44,008 nucleotides of DNA from an uncultured Collinsella sp. (GTDB lineage Bacteria > Actinomycetota > Coriobacteriia > Coriobacteriales > Coriobacteriaceae), in contig CABUBH010000014.1 of the NCBI GenBank assembly GCA_902489775.1, positions 1 to 44,008 on the forward strand, written 5' to 3'. The notes under the pieces were generated by a model. That model ran no database searches. It was given only the letters and a program-made list of their open reading frames with translations, and was not told where the DNA came from. Below are positions 1 to 8,272 of this stretch, one piece after another. The translations under genes were made by a program, and so were the position numbers. Positions within the stretch are counted from its first letter, which is position 1. Every line of letters begins with the position of its first letter.

Positions 1-1
1 C

Positions 2-88
2 TTCGTTAAACGGGCGCTAGGGCGTCACCCTTACACCAACATTTTCGACGCGATCCACAATCCTAAGCTCTGCGGTCCACGGCAGTAA
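2..88 (+). CDS. possible C-terminal tail of a gene cut by the window edge
   Basis: The frame starting at base 2 is open to a TAA at 86-88 and encodes about 28 residues ending in NPKLCGPRQ. The composition (HPYTNIFDAIHNP) looks protein-like rather than random. No family can be recognised from so little, and no ribosome site or upstream part is visible. It could equally be non-coding DNA in an AT-rich accessory stretch. Confidence 0.25.
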   Translation, partial: FVKRALGRHPYTNIFDAIHNPKLCGPRQ

Positions 89-119
89 CGCATGGTCAGA
101 GCGATGGAACAAGGTTCGT

Positions 120-776
120 GTGTTTGATTACTACGGGACAAGTGATTTCGACTATGACAACGAAGAGGAAGCTTTTGATTTATGCATAGACGCATACGAT
201 AGTTGCGTAAAAGCAGCTCGCTTAGCCATCGACCTCTCTGACAATAAGGTCGCAAAGCAAGGTGCTGCCACAGATGAGCTGCTCTTAAAATGCTGGGGCA
301 TATTGTGCACTCTCGAGGAGCGATGTATCAATGTCCGAACAAATCGCCGATACCACAGCCAATACTCCAGCGGGCAAATAACTAACGACGGTTTTTTCCT
401 CAGCGATGAGGCGAAACAGCTTCGGAGGGAACAGCTAGTAAAGGACATGGCAAAGCGTGACGAATACGACCCCGAGAAGAAGAAGGAACGTGAGCGCGCT
501 GAAAAAGAAACAGAGCTCCAGGCCAAATATTGGTTAGATAATCCTGTTAAAAAGTCGCAAAAACAATGGCTCGAAGAGGAATTTGACCAGCTGGGAAACG
601 AACTTCGAGAGCTTAAGAGCAGACGTTCCTTCTTCAGCCCATTCGAATTCAAAGCGAAACGAGAATGTGACGCAAAAATAGAACAGGCTCGCGCGCGCAG
701 ACAGGAAATCAAAAACTCTTTGAAGGCCTTAGACGATGAACTCATGGCGTACGTGTCGAACGAGATTGAATCATAA
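120..776 (+). CDS. hypothetical charged coiled-coil protein
   Basis: This encodes 218 residues from a GTG start preceded by AAGG at 111-114. The N-terminal third is acidic and Cys-containing (FDLCIDAYDSC). Residues from about 105 to the end are very rich in Lys, Glu and Arg with heptad-like spacing, so a long helical or coiled-coil region is likely. No signal peptide, membrane segment or known catalytic motif is visible and I do not recognise the family. It is less GC-rich than the genes after 2.7 kb and lies convergent to the fic gene, which fits a recently acquired accessory segment. The start is uncertain because the frame is open back to base 21. Confidence 0.6.
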   Translation: MFDYYGTSDFDYDNEEEAFDLCIDAYDSCVKAARLAIDLSDNKVAKQGAATDELLLKCWGILCTLEERCINVRTNRRYHSQYSSGQITNDGFFLSDEAKQLRREQLVKDMAKRDEYDPEKKKERERAEKETELQAKYWLDNPVKKSQKQWLEEEFDQLGNELRELKSRRSFFSPFEFKAKRECDAKIEQARARRQEIKNSLKALDDELMAYVSNEIES

Positions 777-902
777 TCTCCTCTATTTGACACGGGAGTC
801 CGTTGGGGCCTCAAAGGCACCTCAATGGAGCAAGAACAGCTTCACGCTGTAAAGGAATAGCGGGTGAGTCCTTGGAGTGTCCATTCATCTGGCAACCGAT
901 GC

Positions 903-2144
903 TCACTCTAGTCCGAGAAGATTAAGTCCCGACCCCGTCATCCTGCACACAAGCGGCCTTGCGGACACCTTTTCTAAATAGCCGGCGGCGATTAGGCTTG
1001 ACAATGACCTACTCGCCGTCGGCTTTGTTACATCGAGATAGCCCGACACGCCATCAAGTGTGGACTCACCAAAGGCTTCAAAAATATGCATCTGGGCCGC
1101 ATAAAAAAGAATATCTTTTGCCCTTTCGGTAAACGAGCCGTCGAGCTCTTCGATCGCCATCTTAAGATCCTCAAGCTGCGTACGCTTTTCGACCAAATCA
1201 CTCAGAACGGCATCTTGCGCCTGCTCCACCAAATCAAGCATCATTGCGACAAACGGAGTAGCTTCACTGCCGTTAAGGGGCCTCTCCACCACATCGAACG
1301 CCTTGTAATATGCGGTTTTACTCTCGGCAATCGCCCTAGAGAGCGACAGCACGGTCGGCTGCGATAGCGTCTCGTTCAAGCTCAACGCGAGAAGGTATCT
1401 CCCCGTCCTCCCGTTGCCGTCATAGAAGGGGTGGATATATTCAAAGAGGAAATGGCAGAGCGAGGCTACATAAAGGCTTGGGACATCTTCGCGATTGCCA
1501 AGCTCTATCATCTTGCCAAGGAGGTCAATGATTTCGGGCTCCGAGGAAACACCCTGATGGAGAATCTTGCCCCGACTGTTCTCAATCACAACGGGACCCA
1601 AACGGAACATCTTGCCATCCGGACGGTCCTTCGGGTCAAGAACGCCTTTAGTGACGGCATCGAAAATCTCGCGGATATCCTCGGGTTTGCCGGGACGACT
1701 TGAACCATCCACCAGCTGAAGATAGAGACGAGCGAATTCAATAAAAGGAGTGTGTTCCTTTTCGGCGGCACCGCAAAGTTCGACCGCAGCACCCTCCGCA
1801 GACTCCAGTGCCGCTTCAATCTGGCGCCGCGTGCTGTGTACGCCCTCCATCTCGTTGCTGAAAACAACCTCCTCAAGCACCAGCGAACGAATCGAGGCCC
1901 CCAAAGCCACATAAGGCAAGCTGTTCCACAGGTTGGAAATCTTTCGCTCTTTTCTGAGGATCCGCTCGCCAGCAACGGACAGCTCCAAAGGAACACAAGC
2001 AAACAGTTCACCGTGCTCAAGGTGAATTCCAGTCCGCACCGTGCCGTCGGCAGTAAGACGTTCGCGCAGCAGCTCGTCATGGCGAGCATAACGATCGGAG
2101 CTTGAATCTGCATAAAAGAGTTTTTCGAGTGTCTTGTACGCCAT
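903..2144 (-). CDS. Fic family protein (class II, self-inhibited AMP transferase type)
   Basis: This encodes 413 residues. Fic enzymes transfer AMP or another phosphate-linked group from a nucleotide to target hydroxyls. The full active-site motif HPFYDGNGRTGR is at residues 238-249, with catalytic His238. An inhibitory helix motif of the (S/T)xxxE(G/N) type is present as SNEMEG at 96-101, so Glu100 should block ATP gamma-phosphate binding; its position before the Fic core defines class II. Residues about 335-413 resemble a winged helix (TKPTASRSLSSLIAAGYLEK), common in this Fic subgroup, so DNA binding is possible. The ATG is preceded by AAAGGAG about 10 bases upstream. Targets cannot be read from sequence. 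Confidence 0.92.
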   Translation of the reverse strand: MAYKTLEKLFYADSSSDRYARHDELLRERLTADGTVRTGIHLEHGELFACVPLELSVAGERILRKERKISNLWNSLPYVALGASIRSLVLEEVVFSNEMEGVHSTRRQIEAALESAEGAAVELCGAAEKEHTPFIEFARLYLQLVDGSSRPGKPEDIREIFDAVTKGVLDPKDRPDGKMFRLGPVVIENSRGKILHQGVSSEPEIIDLLGKMIELGNREDVPSLYVASLCHFLFEYIHPFYDGNGRTGRYLLALSLNETLSQPTVLSLSRAIAESKTAYYKAFDVVERPLNGSEATPFVAMMLDLVEQAQDAVLSDLVEKRTQLEDLKMAIEELDGSFTERAKDILFYAAQMHIFEAFGESTLDGVSGYLDVTKPTASRSLSSLIAAGYLEKVSARPLVCRMTGSGLNLLGLE

Positions 2145-2187
2145 CGCTTCATCGCTCCTTTGAAATCAAAAAGCTTAATCGACTATC

Positions 2188-2216
2188 ATTATTTCGAATA
2201 AGTCGGCTATTTGCAA
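2188..2216 (-). promoter_or_regulatory. putative sigma-70 promoter of the fic gene
   Basis: On the minus strand TTGCAA (2211-2216) and AATAAT (2188-2193) are separated by 17 bases in an AT-rich stretch, 44 bases upstream of the fic ATG. The spacing is ideal and both boxes are close to consensus. Confidence 0.5.
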
Positions 2217-2330
2217 TTAAGACTGCAAAAATGTGTTGGCTAATTTCAAAGTACGGGGTTTTGAAAATTAAGATTCCCCTATTTACATAGAAACTCCGGC
2301 TTCAAACCTCAACAAAGCTCAATGCAAAAG

Positions 2331-2374
2331 ACGCGCTGTCTGCATCAACCGCAGGCAGTGCGCCTTCTTTTTTA
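2331..2374. terminator. bidirectional terminator-like hairpin
   Basis: GCGC-TGTCTGC (2333-2343) can pair with GCAGGCAGTGCGC (2351-2363), with a small bulge, around a 7-base loop. A T-rich run follows on the plus strand (2364-2373), and a shorter run (TCTTTTG) follows on the minus strand. The minus-strand orientation would end transcription from the antiporter gene after it crosses the repeat array. Confidence 0.45.
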
Positions 2375-2377
2375 AAA

Positions 2378-2670
2378 GGGAAACTGCGTCCGCAGCCCCT
2401 GGCTCAGAACGGGATGCAATTTCCCCAGAGCCCTCTCGCGGAATCTGTGTCCCGTTTTGGGCACCAATTCCGGGATGCACTTTCCGCAACGGACCCCTAA
2501 CGGAAGGTGCGTCCCACTCTGAGCGTCTATTCCGGGATGTAGTTTCCCAAAGGGCCTTGTTTCGGAAAGCGTATCCCATTCTGGGCCTTCAAATCGGGAT
2601 GCGCTTTCCCGTAGAGGTCCAAAGTGGAAACGGCATCCCATTCCAAAGCTGGGACGGAACCCGTATCCCG
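2378..2670. repeat. tandem array of about 62-bp hairpin-forming units
   Basis: Four diverged units start at 2411, 2472, 2534 and 2596 (spacings 61, 62, 62 and 55), with a half unit at 2378-2410 and a shortened one at 2651-2670. Each contains GGGATGyrnTTTCC and, about 15 bases later, GGAAnnnGyrTCCC, which pair as a stem. In unit 2 the arms 2472-2486 and 2501-2515 pair over 15 positions with two G-U pairs. Units differ by substitutions, several of which keep pairing. The array runs up to the stop codon of the antiporter gene. The period is not a steady multiple of three, so the open frames across it are unlikely to be genes. Confidence 0.8.
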
Positions 2671-2680
2671 GTATTCCTTG

Positions 2681-4243
2681 CTACTTGCCGTCGTCGTCCT
2701 CGGATTCTTCTCGTGCGTAGAGCTCCAGCATGCGGCGGCGGTATTCGTGCACGGCGAGCTTGGCGCGCTCCAGACGACGGCGCTCGCGCGGGGTGAGCTT
2801 GGACGGGTCGATCTCGTCGCCATAGGTCTTCTCGGCCAGCAAATGGGCGGCGTCGACGATACGGGCATCGATGCGCTCGCTTGCCGCCTCGGCCGAAAGG
2901 CGATCGGCAATGGTATCGATCGTAGGCACGCCGTCGAGTGCGCGGCCGTGACCGTGCGAGGTCAACAACTCGTGCTCACGCGCGAGCAAGCTCGCCAGAT
3001 CGTGATGGGCGCGCAGAATATCGAGCGCGTCGGATGGATGCTCGGCAACCTCCGCCACGGCGGCAACCGGCGCGGCGTCGATCACGCGGTAGAAGAGTTG
3101 GGCGAGCAGCGGCATCAAAAACACCGTGATGGCACCGGCGGCAACCATGACCGAGGCAATGTCTTGCGAAAGCGCCCCCGCGTTAACGGCCACACTCGTT
3201 ACGGCAACGATGATCGGAAGCGCCGTGGTGCAGTACAGGGCCACGGTAATGCGACCATACGCCGACACATCGCGCGTCGCAGGACAAATGCTCATAGAAA
3301 TTAGAATGGGCACGGCGCGGATGATGAGCAGCGCCACGATAAAGCCCACGAGCAGCCCGGGGCGCGATGCCACAGCCGTCAGGTCGATCTTTGCGCCCGA
3401 CACGGTAAAGAACACGGGGATCAAAAAGCCGTAGGCCAGGCCATCGAGCTTGGTCTCGAGCGTGTGATTGCCCTCGGGGATGATATAGCGCAGGACAAAG
3501 CCGGCGGCAAAGGAGCCCAGCACGATGTCGAGGTCAAAGATGGCCGAGAACGCCACGAGCGTGACCAGGATGAGCACCGTCAAGCGCACGAAGGTCTGCG
3601 ATGTGGTATCGGCGCGCTCCTCGACAAACGCAAAGAAGCGGCTGCCGACGCGCTTGGAGCGGCTCGGGACCACGGCCAGCAGCACGCAGACCACCGCAAA
3701 CAGACCCAAGATCACGAGTGTCTGAATGCCGGTGCGCGCAGAGAGCAGCACCGACATGGCAAGCACGGGGCCAAGCTCGCCCCAGGTACCGTATGCGAGA
3801 ATCGAATCGCCCACGCGCGTGCCGGTGAGCGAGCGCTCGCGCATGATGGGCACGAGCGTGCCGAGCGCCGTCGAAGTGAGCGCGAGCGTTACGGCGATAC
3901 CGTCAAAATGGCTGACCGAGAACCACGGCGTGAAGCGCACGGCAAGCCAGGCAATGCCAAACGTGACGACCCATGTCGCCATGCCGTAGCGTCCCTCGAC
4001 GCCCGTAATGTTCTTGGGATCGATCTCGAAGCCGGCGAGCAGGAACAAAAAGGCCAAGCCGAGCTCGGACACGAGCGAGACCTCGGCATCCACATGAATG
4101 ATACCGAGCATGTGCGGCCCCAGCACCGCGCCGAACACAAGCAAAAAGACCGTCTCAGGAACGGGCTTTCCGGGAATCGCCGAGGCGATAAAGGGGCTCG
4201 CAAAGGCCACGAGCGCAATGATGGCGAGCGAAACGAATGCCAT
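2681..4243 (-). CDS. cation/proton antiporter, CPA2 (KefB/NapA-like) family
   Basis: This encodes 520 residues from the ATG at 4243, which has GAAAGG six bases upstream; the longer frame to 4405 has an uncharacteristic basic N-terminus. About 12 hydrophobic segments span residues 1-390. They include the family-typical FGAVLGPHMLGII near the N-terminus and ALTSTALGTLVPIMRE in the middle of the membrane domain. Such proteins exchange Na+ or K+ for H+ across the cytoplasmic membrane. The last about 120 residues are hydrophilic and highly charged, ending in EESEDDDGK, with no recognisable RCK/TrkA nucleotide-binding domain. The gene is divergent from purL and followed by the hairpin array. The ion specificity is unknown. 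Confidence 0.85.
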   Translation of the reverse strand: MAFVSLAIIALVAFASPFIASAIPGKPVPETVFLLVFGAVLGPHMLGIIHVDAEVSLVSELGLAFLFLLAGFEIDPKNITGVEGRYGMATWVVTFGIAWLAVRFTPWFSVSHFDGIAVTLALTSTALGTLVPIMRERSLTGTRVGDSILAYGTWGELGPVLAMSVLLSARTGIQTLVILGLFAVVCVLLAVVPSRSKRVGSRFFAFVEERADTTSQTFVRLTVLILVTLVAFSAIFDLDIVLGSFAAGFVLRYIIPEGNHTLETKLDGLAYGFLIPVFFTVSGAKIDLTAVASRPGLLVGFIVALLIIRAVPILISMSICPATRDVSAYGRITVALYCTTALPIIVAVTSVAVNAGALSQDIASVMVAAGAITVFLMPLLAQLFYRVIDAAPVAAVAEVAEHPSDALDILRAHHDLASLLAREHELLTSHGHGRALDGVPTIDTIADRLSAEAASERIDARIVDAAHLLAEKTYGDEIDPSKLTPRERRRLERAKLAVHEYRRRMLELYAREESEDDDGK

Positions 4244-4427
4244 GTGATGCCTTTCTCTTGTTTGCGCTTCACTGTAGCACCCTCGCCGTCCTCTACGCGC
4301 CGCGAGCTGTCGTATCATAGTGACGTTTACAAACATGTGGCTCAAGGCGACCGCGAGGCTTGTCCCGTAAACCGACCGCTGCCGCATACCGTACCGTACG
4401 CCCAACCGATCAGGAAGGCAGGAACCA

Positions 4428-7400
4428 ATGGTCTCTCGTATCTACGTGGAGAAGAAACCCGGGTTCGACGTCGAGGCTCAGCAGCTCAAGGGCGAGCTGA
4501 CCGAGATTCTCGGCATTAAGGGCATCGAGGCCCTGAGGATCATCAACCGCTACGACGTCGAGGGCATCGACGAGGAGCTCTTCCGCTCCTGCGTGCCGAC
4601 CGTCTTTAGCGAGCCCCAGGTCGATGTGACCTACGACGAGCTCCCCGCAAGCGATGGCGCCGTCTTTGCCGTCGAATTCCTGCCTGGCCAGTTTGACCAG
4701 CGCGCCGACTCCGCCAGCGAGTGCGTGCAGCTCATCAGCCAGGGCGAGCGCCCCGCCGTGCGCTCCGCCAAGGTCTATATGATCTCGGGCGCTCTGGACG
4801 AAGCCGCCGTCGAGGCCATCAAGCACTACGTGGTGAACCCCGTCGAGGCGCGCATCGCCTCGCTCGACCTGCCCAAGACACTGTACATGGAGACCCCCGA
4901 GCCTGCGCCCGTCGAGGTGCTCGACGGCTTCCGCGAGCTCGACGAGGCCGGCCTTGCCGCCTTTATCTCCGAGCGCGGTCTTGCCATGGACGAGGCGGAC
5001 ATCGCCTTCTGCCAGCAGTACTTCCGCGATGAGGATCGCGACCCCACCATCACCGAGATCCGCGTGATCGACACCTACTGGTCCGATCACTGCCGCCACA
5101 CCACCTTCGGCACCGTCCTGGACGACGTGACGATCGACGACGCCGTGGTGCAGCAGGCCTTCGACCGCTACATGGAGATGCGCCACGAGCTCGGTCGCGA
5201 CGCCAAGCCCGTCTGCCTCATGGACATGGGCACCATCGGCGCCAAGTACCTTAAGAAGACCGGCGTCATGACCGATGTCGACGAGTCTGAGGAGATCAAC
5301 GCCTGCACCGTCAAGGTGAAGGTCGATGTCGACGGCGAGGACCAGGACTGGCTGTTCCTCTTTAAGAACGAGACCCACAACCACCCGACCGAGATCGAGC
5401 CCTTCGGCGGTGCCGCCACCTGCGTGGGCGGTGCCATCCGCGACCCGCTCTCGGGCCGCAGCTACGTGTACCAGGCCATGCGTGTTACCGGCGCCGGCGA
5501 CCCCACCGTCCCGGTTTCCGAGACGCTCGAGGGCAAGCTGCCGCAGCGCAAACTCGTAACCACTGCTGCCGCCGGCTACTCCAGCTACGGCAACCAGATC
5601 GGCCTTGCCACCGGTCAGGTCAACGAGCTCTATCACCCCGGCTACGTGGCCAAGCGCATGGAGGTCGGCGCCGTCGTGGGCGCTACCCCGGCAAACCACG
5701 TGCGTCGCGAGTGCCCCGCCCCCACCGACAAAATCATCCTGCTGGGCGGCCGCACCGGCCGTGACGGCATCGGCGGTGCCACCGGCTCATCCAAGACCCA
5801 GAACACCGAGTCCATCGAGACCTCGGGTGCCGAGGTCCAGAAGGGCAACGCCCCGGTCGAGCGCAAGCTGCAGCGCCTCTTCCGCCGCGGTGACGCCTGC
5901 CGCCTGATCAAGCGCTGCAACGACTTTGGCGCCGGCGGCGTCTCGGTCGCCGTGGGTGAGCTTGCCGACGGCCTGTATGTCGACCTGGACACCGTGACCA
6001 AGAAGTACGACGGCCTGGACGGCACCGAGCTCGCTATCTCCGAGTCCCAGGAGCGCATGGCCTGCGCCGTCGCCGACGGTGACGTCGAGGAGTTCATGGG
6101 CTACGCCGCCGAGGAGAACCTCGAGGCGACCGTTATCGCCGAGGTTACCGCCGAGCCGCGCATGCGCATGGCCTGGAACGGCGTCGCCATCGTCGACCTG
6201 TCCCGCGAGTTCCTCAACTCCAACGGCGCACCCAAGCACCAGGTCGCCCACGTGTGTGCCCGTAGCGTGTGGCAGCCCAGCTGGGCTGGCACCACGCTTG
6301 CCGAGCGCATGACCTCCCTCGTCACCGACCTCAACGTCGCCTCCAACAAGGGCCTTTCCGAGCGCTTCGACTCCACCATCGGTGCCGCGACCGTACTCAT
6401 GCCCTTTGGCGGCAAGACGCAGCTCACCCCCAGCTCGGCTATGGTCGCCAAGTTCCCCGTGGACGGCGAGACCACCACGGCAAGCGCTATGGCATGGGGC
6501 TTCAACCCCTACCTGATGGAGGCCGACCAGTTTGCGGGCGCTTACCTGTCCGTGGTCGAGTCCATCGCCAAGCTCGTGGCCGCCGGCTTTGAGCACAAGC
6601 GCGCCTATCTCTCCTTCCAGGAGTACTTCGAGCGCCTGCGCACCGAGGCCGAGCGTTGGGGCAAGCCCATGGCTGCAGTACTCGGCGCCCTCATGGCCCA
6701 GGTCGACCTGGGCGCCGGTGCCATCGGCGGCAAGGATTCCATGAGCGGCTCGTTTGAGGACGAGGCCGGCGAGCTCAACGTTCCGCCGACCCTGATCAGC
6801 TTCGCTGTGGCCGTGGGCAAGGCGGCCCGCGCCGTCTCCCCCGAGTTCAAGGGCCTGACGCACCGCGTCGTCCGCATCGCCCCCGCCACCTACGGCGAGG
6901 ATTACCGCCCCGACGCCCAGCAGCTGCTCGCAGCGTTCGACGCCGTCGAGGCGCTCACCGCCAACGGCAACGCCCTGGCCATCTCCACGCCCGGCTACGG
7001 CTGCGGCGCCGAAAGCCTCTTTAAAATGTGCGTCGGCAACCAGATCGGTATCGAGCTTGCCGAGGATGTGGACGTGGAGAGCCTCTTCACCCCGCTCTAC
7101 GGTAGCTTTATCGTCGAGCTCGCCGAGGATGCCGAGCTGCCCGAGGTCGCCGACGGCGTTGTCGTCGAGCCCCTGGGCACCACCGTCGAGGGCTATGTCA
7201 TCGACACCGGCTCCGAGGTCATCGAGCTCGCCGAGCTCCAGGAGGCCTGGGAGAGCGGTATCGAGAGCGTCTTCGCCTACCGCAGCGCCGGCGAGACCGC
7301 CGAGGTCGAGACCATCGACTTCCGCGCCAAGGATATCCACGTGTACGGCGGCGCCAAGATCGCCCGCCCGCGCGTGATCATCCCCGTGTTCCCCGGCAAC

Positions 7401-8174
7401 AACTGCGAGTACGACAGCGCCCGCGCCTTCCGCGCAGCCGGTGCCGAGGCCGACACCTTCGTGATCAACAACCTCACGCCCGAGGCCGTCGCCGAGAGCA
7501 CCCACGAGCTTGCCCGTCGCATCCGCCAAAGCCAGATCGTCATGATCCCCGGCGGCTTCTCGGGCGGCGACGAGCCCGACGGCTCCGCCAAGTTCATCAC
7601 GGCGTTCTTCCGCGCTCCCGAGGTCACCGAGGCAGTCCGCGACCTGCTCAAGGCCCGCGACGGTCTGATGCTGGGCATCTGCAACGGCTTCCAGGCCCTG
7701 ATCAAGCTCGGCCTGGTGCCCTACGGTGACATCGTCGATGCCACGCCGGATGCACCCACGCTGACGTTCAACACCATCGGCCGCCATCAGAGCCGCCTGG
7801 TGCGCACCCGTATCTCGTCCAACCTGTCCCCGTGGCTGTCGCAGTGCAGCCTCGACGACCCCTACACCGTCGCCATCAGCCACGGCGAGGGCCGCTTTGT
7901 CGCCAACGACGAGGTGCTCGCCCAGCTGATCGCCAACGACCAGGTCGCCACGCAGTACGTGGGCGAGGACGGCAAGCCGAGCATGGACCTTTCCGTCAAC
8001 CCCAACGGCTCCGCACTTGCCATCGAGGGCATCACGAGCCCCGACGGCCGCGTCCTGGGCAAGATGGGCCATGCCGAGCGCCGCGGCGACAACCTGTACC
8101 GCAACGTGCCCGAGCATGTCCCCGGCGACAAGTTCATGCCGATCTTTGAGAGCGGCGTGGCCTACTTCGCTTAA
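4428..8174 (+). CDS. purL: phosphoribosylformylglycinamidine synthase, single-chain
   Basis: This encodes 1248 residues. It catalyses the ATP- and glutamine-dependent conversion of FGAR to FGAM in de novo purine synthesis, in the cytoplasm. The chain carries an N-terminal PurS-like part, the linker and AIRS-type ATP-binding halves (YWSDHCRHTTFG; FKNETHNHPTEIEPFGG), and a C-terminal glutaminase. The nucleophile is Cys1085 in LGICNGFQ, with His1215 and Glu1217 in GHAER completing the triad. Fusing PurS, PurL and PurQ parts in about 1250 residues is the form seen in Clostridia and Coriobacteria. The start has AGGAAGG and AGGA upstream. No other pur genes are adjacent, and a strong terminator follows after about 37 bases. 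Confidence 0.97.
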   Translation: MVSRIYVEKKPGFDVEAQQLKGELTEILGIKGIEALRIINRYDVEGIDEELFRSCVPTVFSEPQVDVTYDELPASDGAVFAVEFLPGQFDQRADSASECVQLISQGERPAVRSAKVYMISGALDEAAVEAIKHYVVNPVEARIASLDLPKTLYMETPEPAPVEVLDGFRELDEAGLAAFISERGLAMDEADIAFCQQYFRDEDRDPTITEIRVIDTYWSDHCRHTTFGTVLDDVTIDDAVVQQAFDRYMEMRHELGRDAKPVCLMDMGTIGAKYLKKTGVMTDVDESEEINACTVKVKVDVDGEDQDWLFLFKNETHNHPTEIEPFGGAATCVGGAIRDPLSGRSYVYQAMRVTGAGDPTVPVSETLEGKLPQRKLVTTAAAGYSSYGNQIGLATGQVNELYHPGYVAKRMEVGAVVGATPANHVRRECPAPTDKIILLGGRTGRDGIGGATGSSKTQNTESIETSGAEVQKGNAPVERKLQRLFRRGDACRLIKRCNDFGAGGVSVAVGELADGLYVDLDTVTKKYDGLDGTELAISESQERMACAVADGDVEEFMGYAAEENLEATVIAEVTAEPRMRMAWNGVAIVDLSREFLNSNGAPKHQVAHVCARSVWQPSWAGTTLAERMTSLVTDLNVASNKGLSERFDSTIGAATVLMPFGGKTQLTPSSAMVAKFPVDGETTTASAMAWGFNPYLMEADQFAGAYLSVVESIAKLVAAGFEHKRAYLSFQEYFERLRTEAERWGKPMAAVLGALMAQVDLGAGAIGGKDSMSGSFEDEAGELNVPPTLISFAVAVGKAARAVSPEFKGLTHRVVRIAPATYGEDYRPDAQQLLAAFDAVEALTANGNALAISTPGYGCGAESLFKMCVGNQIGIELAEDVDVESLFTPLYGSFIVELAEDAELPEVADGVVVEPLGTTVEGYVIDTGSEVIELAELQEAWESGIESVFAYRSAGETAEVETIDFRAKDIHVYGGAKIARPRVIIPVFPGNNCEYDSARAFRAAGAEADTFVINNLTPEAVAESTHELARRIRQSQIVMIPGGFSGGDEPDGSAKFITAFFRAPEVTEAVRDLLKARDGLMLGICNGFQALIKLGLVPYGDIVDATPDAPTLTFNTIGRHQSRLVRTRISSNLSPWLSQCSLDDPYTVAISHGEGRFVANDEVLAQLIANDQVATQYVGEDGKPSMDLSVNPNGSALAIEGITSPDGRVLGKMGHAERRGDNLYRNVPEHVPGDKFMPIFESGVAYFA

Positions 8175-8188
8175 TGCGTCCCATCGGG

Positions 8189-8194
8189 TACAAT
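8189..8194 (+). promoter_or_regulatory. candidate -10 box (TACAAT) upstream of a terminator hairpin
   Basis: TACAAT lies between the purL stop and the hairpin at 8212-8238. The same hexamer precedes other genes here (azlC, HD gene, elp3). If it is active, the transcript would pass straight into the terminator, giving a short RNA or an attenuated leader for the EamA gene. No good -35 box is visible. Confidence 0.3.
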
Positions 8195-8211
8195 CCCCTC
8201 GGGTAACAACA

Positions 8212-8247
8212 CCCGCCACCGGCACGCCCGGTGGCGGGTTCTTTTTT
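8212..8247 (+). terminator. intrinsic terminator after purL
   Basis: An 11-bp perfect stem, CCCGCCACCGG (8212-8222) with CCGGTGGCGGG (8228-8238), is followed by TTCTTTTTT. Confidence 0.88.
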
Positions 8248-8272
8248 GCTTCGCGCATACAGGAAGGACATC

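Noticed and set aside
2319..2641. minus-strand frames with repeated peptides in the hairpin array
   Set aside because: The repeated peptides follow from the DNA repeat; unit length 61-62 shifts frame and no ribosome site is seen.
2378..2670. CRISPR array
   Set aside because: No constant repeat with unique spacers: the whole unit is repeated and diverged, and no cas genes are present.
3464..4519. 351-residue plus-strand frame opposite the antiporter
   Set aside because: Composition is His/Arg/Glu-rich without domains and it runs into the purL start; the minus-strand antiporter is well supported.
5787..8258. 823-residue open frame on the minus strand across purL
   Set aside because: It is an antisense shadow of a GC-rich gene with strong third-position bias; its translation is Gly/Ala/Val/Asp/His-rich with no motif, and purL on the other strand is certain.
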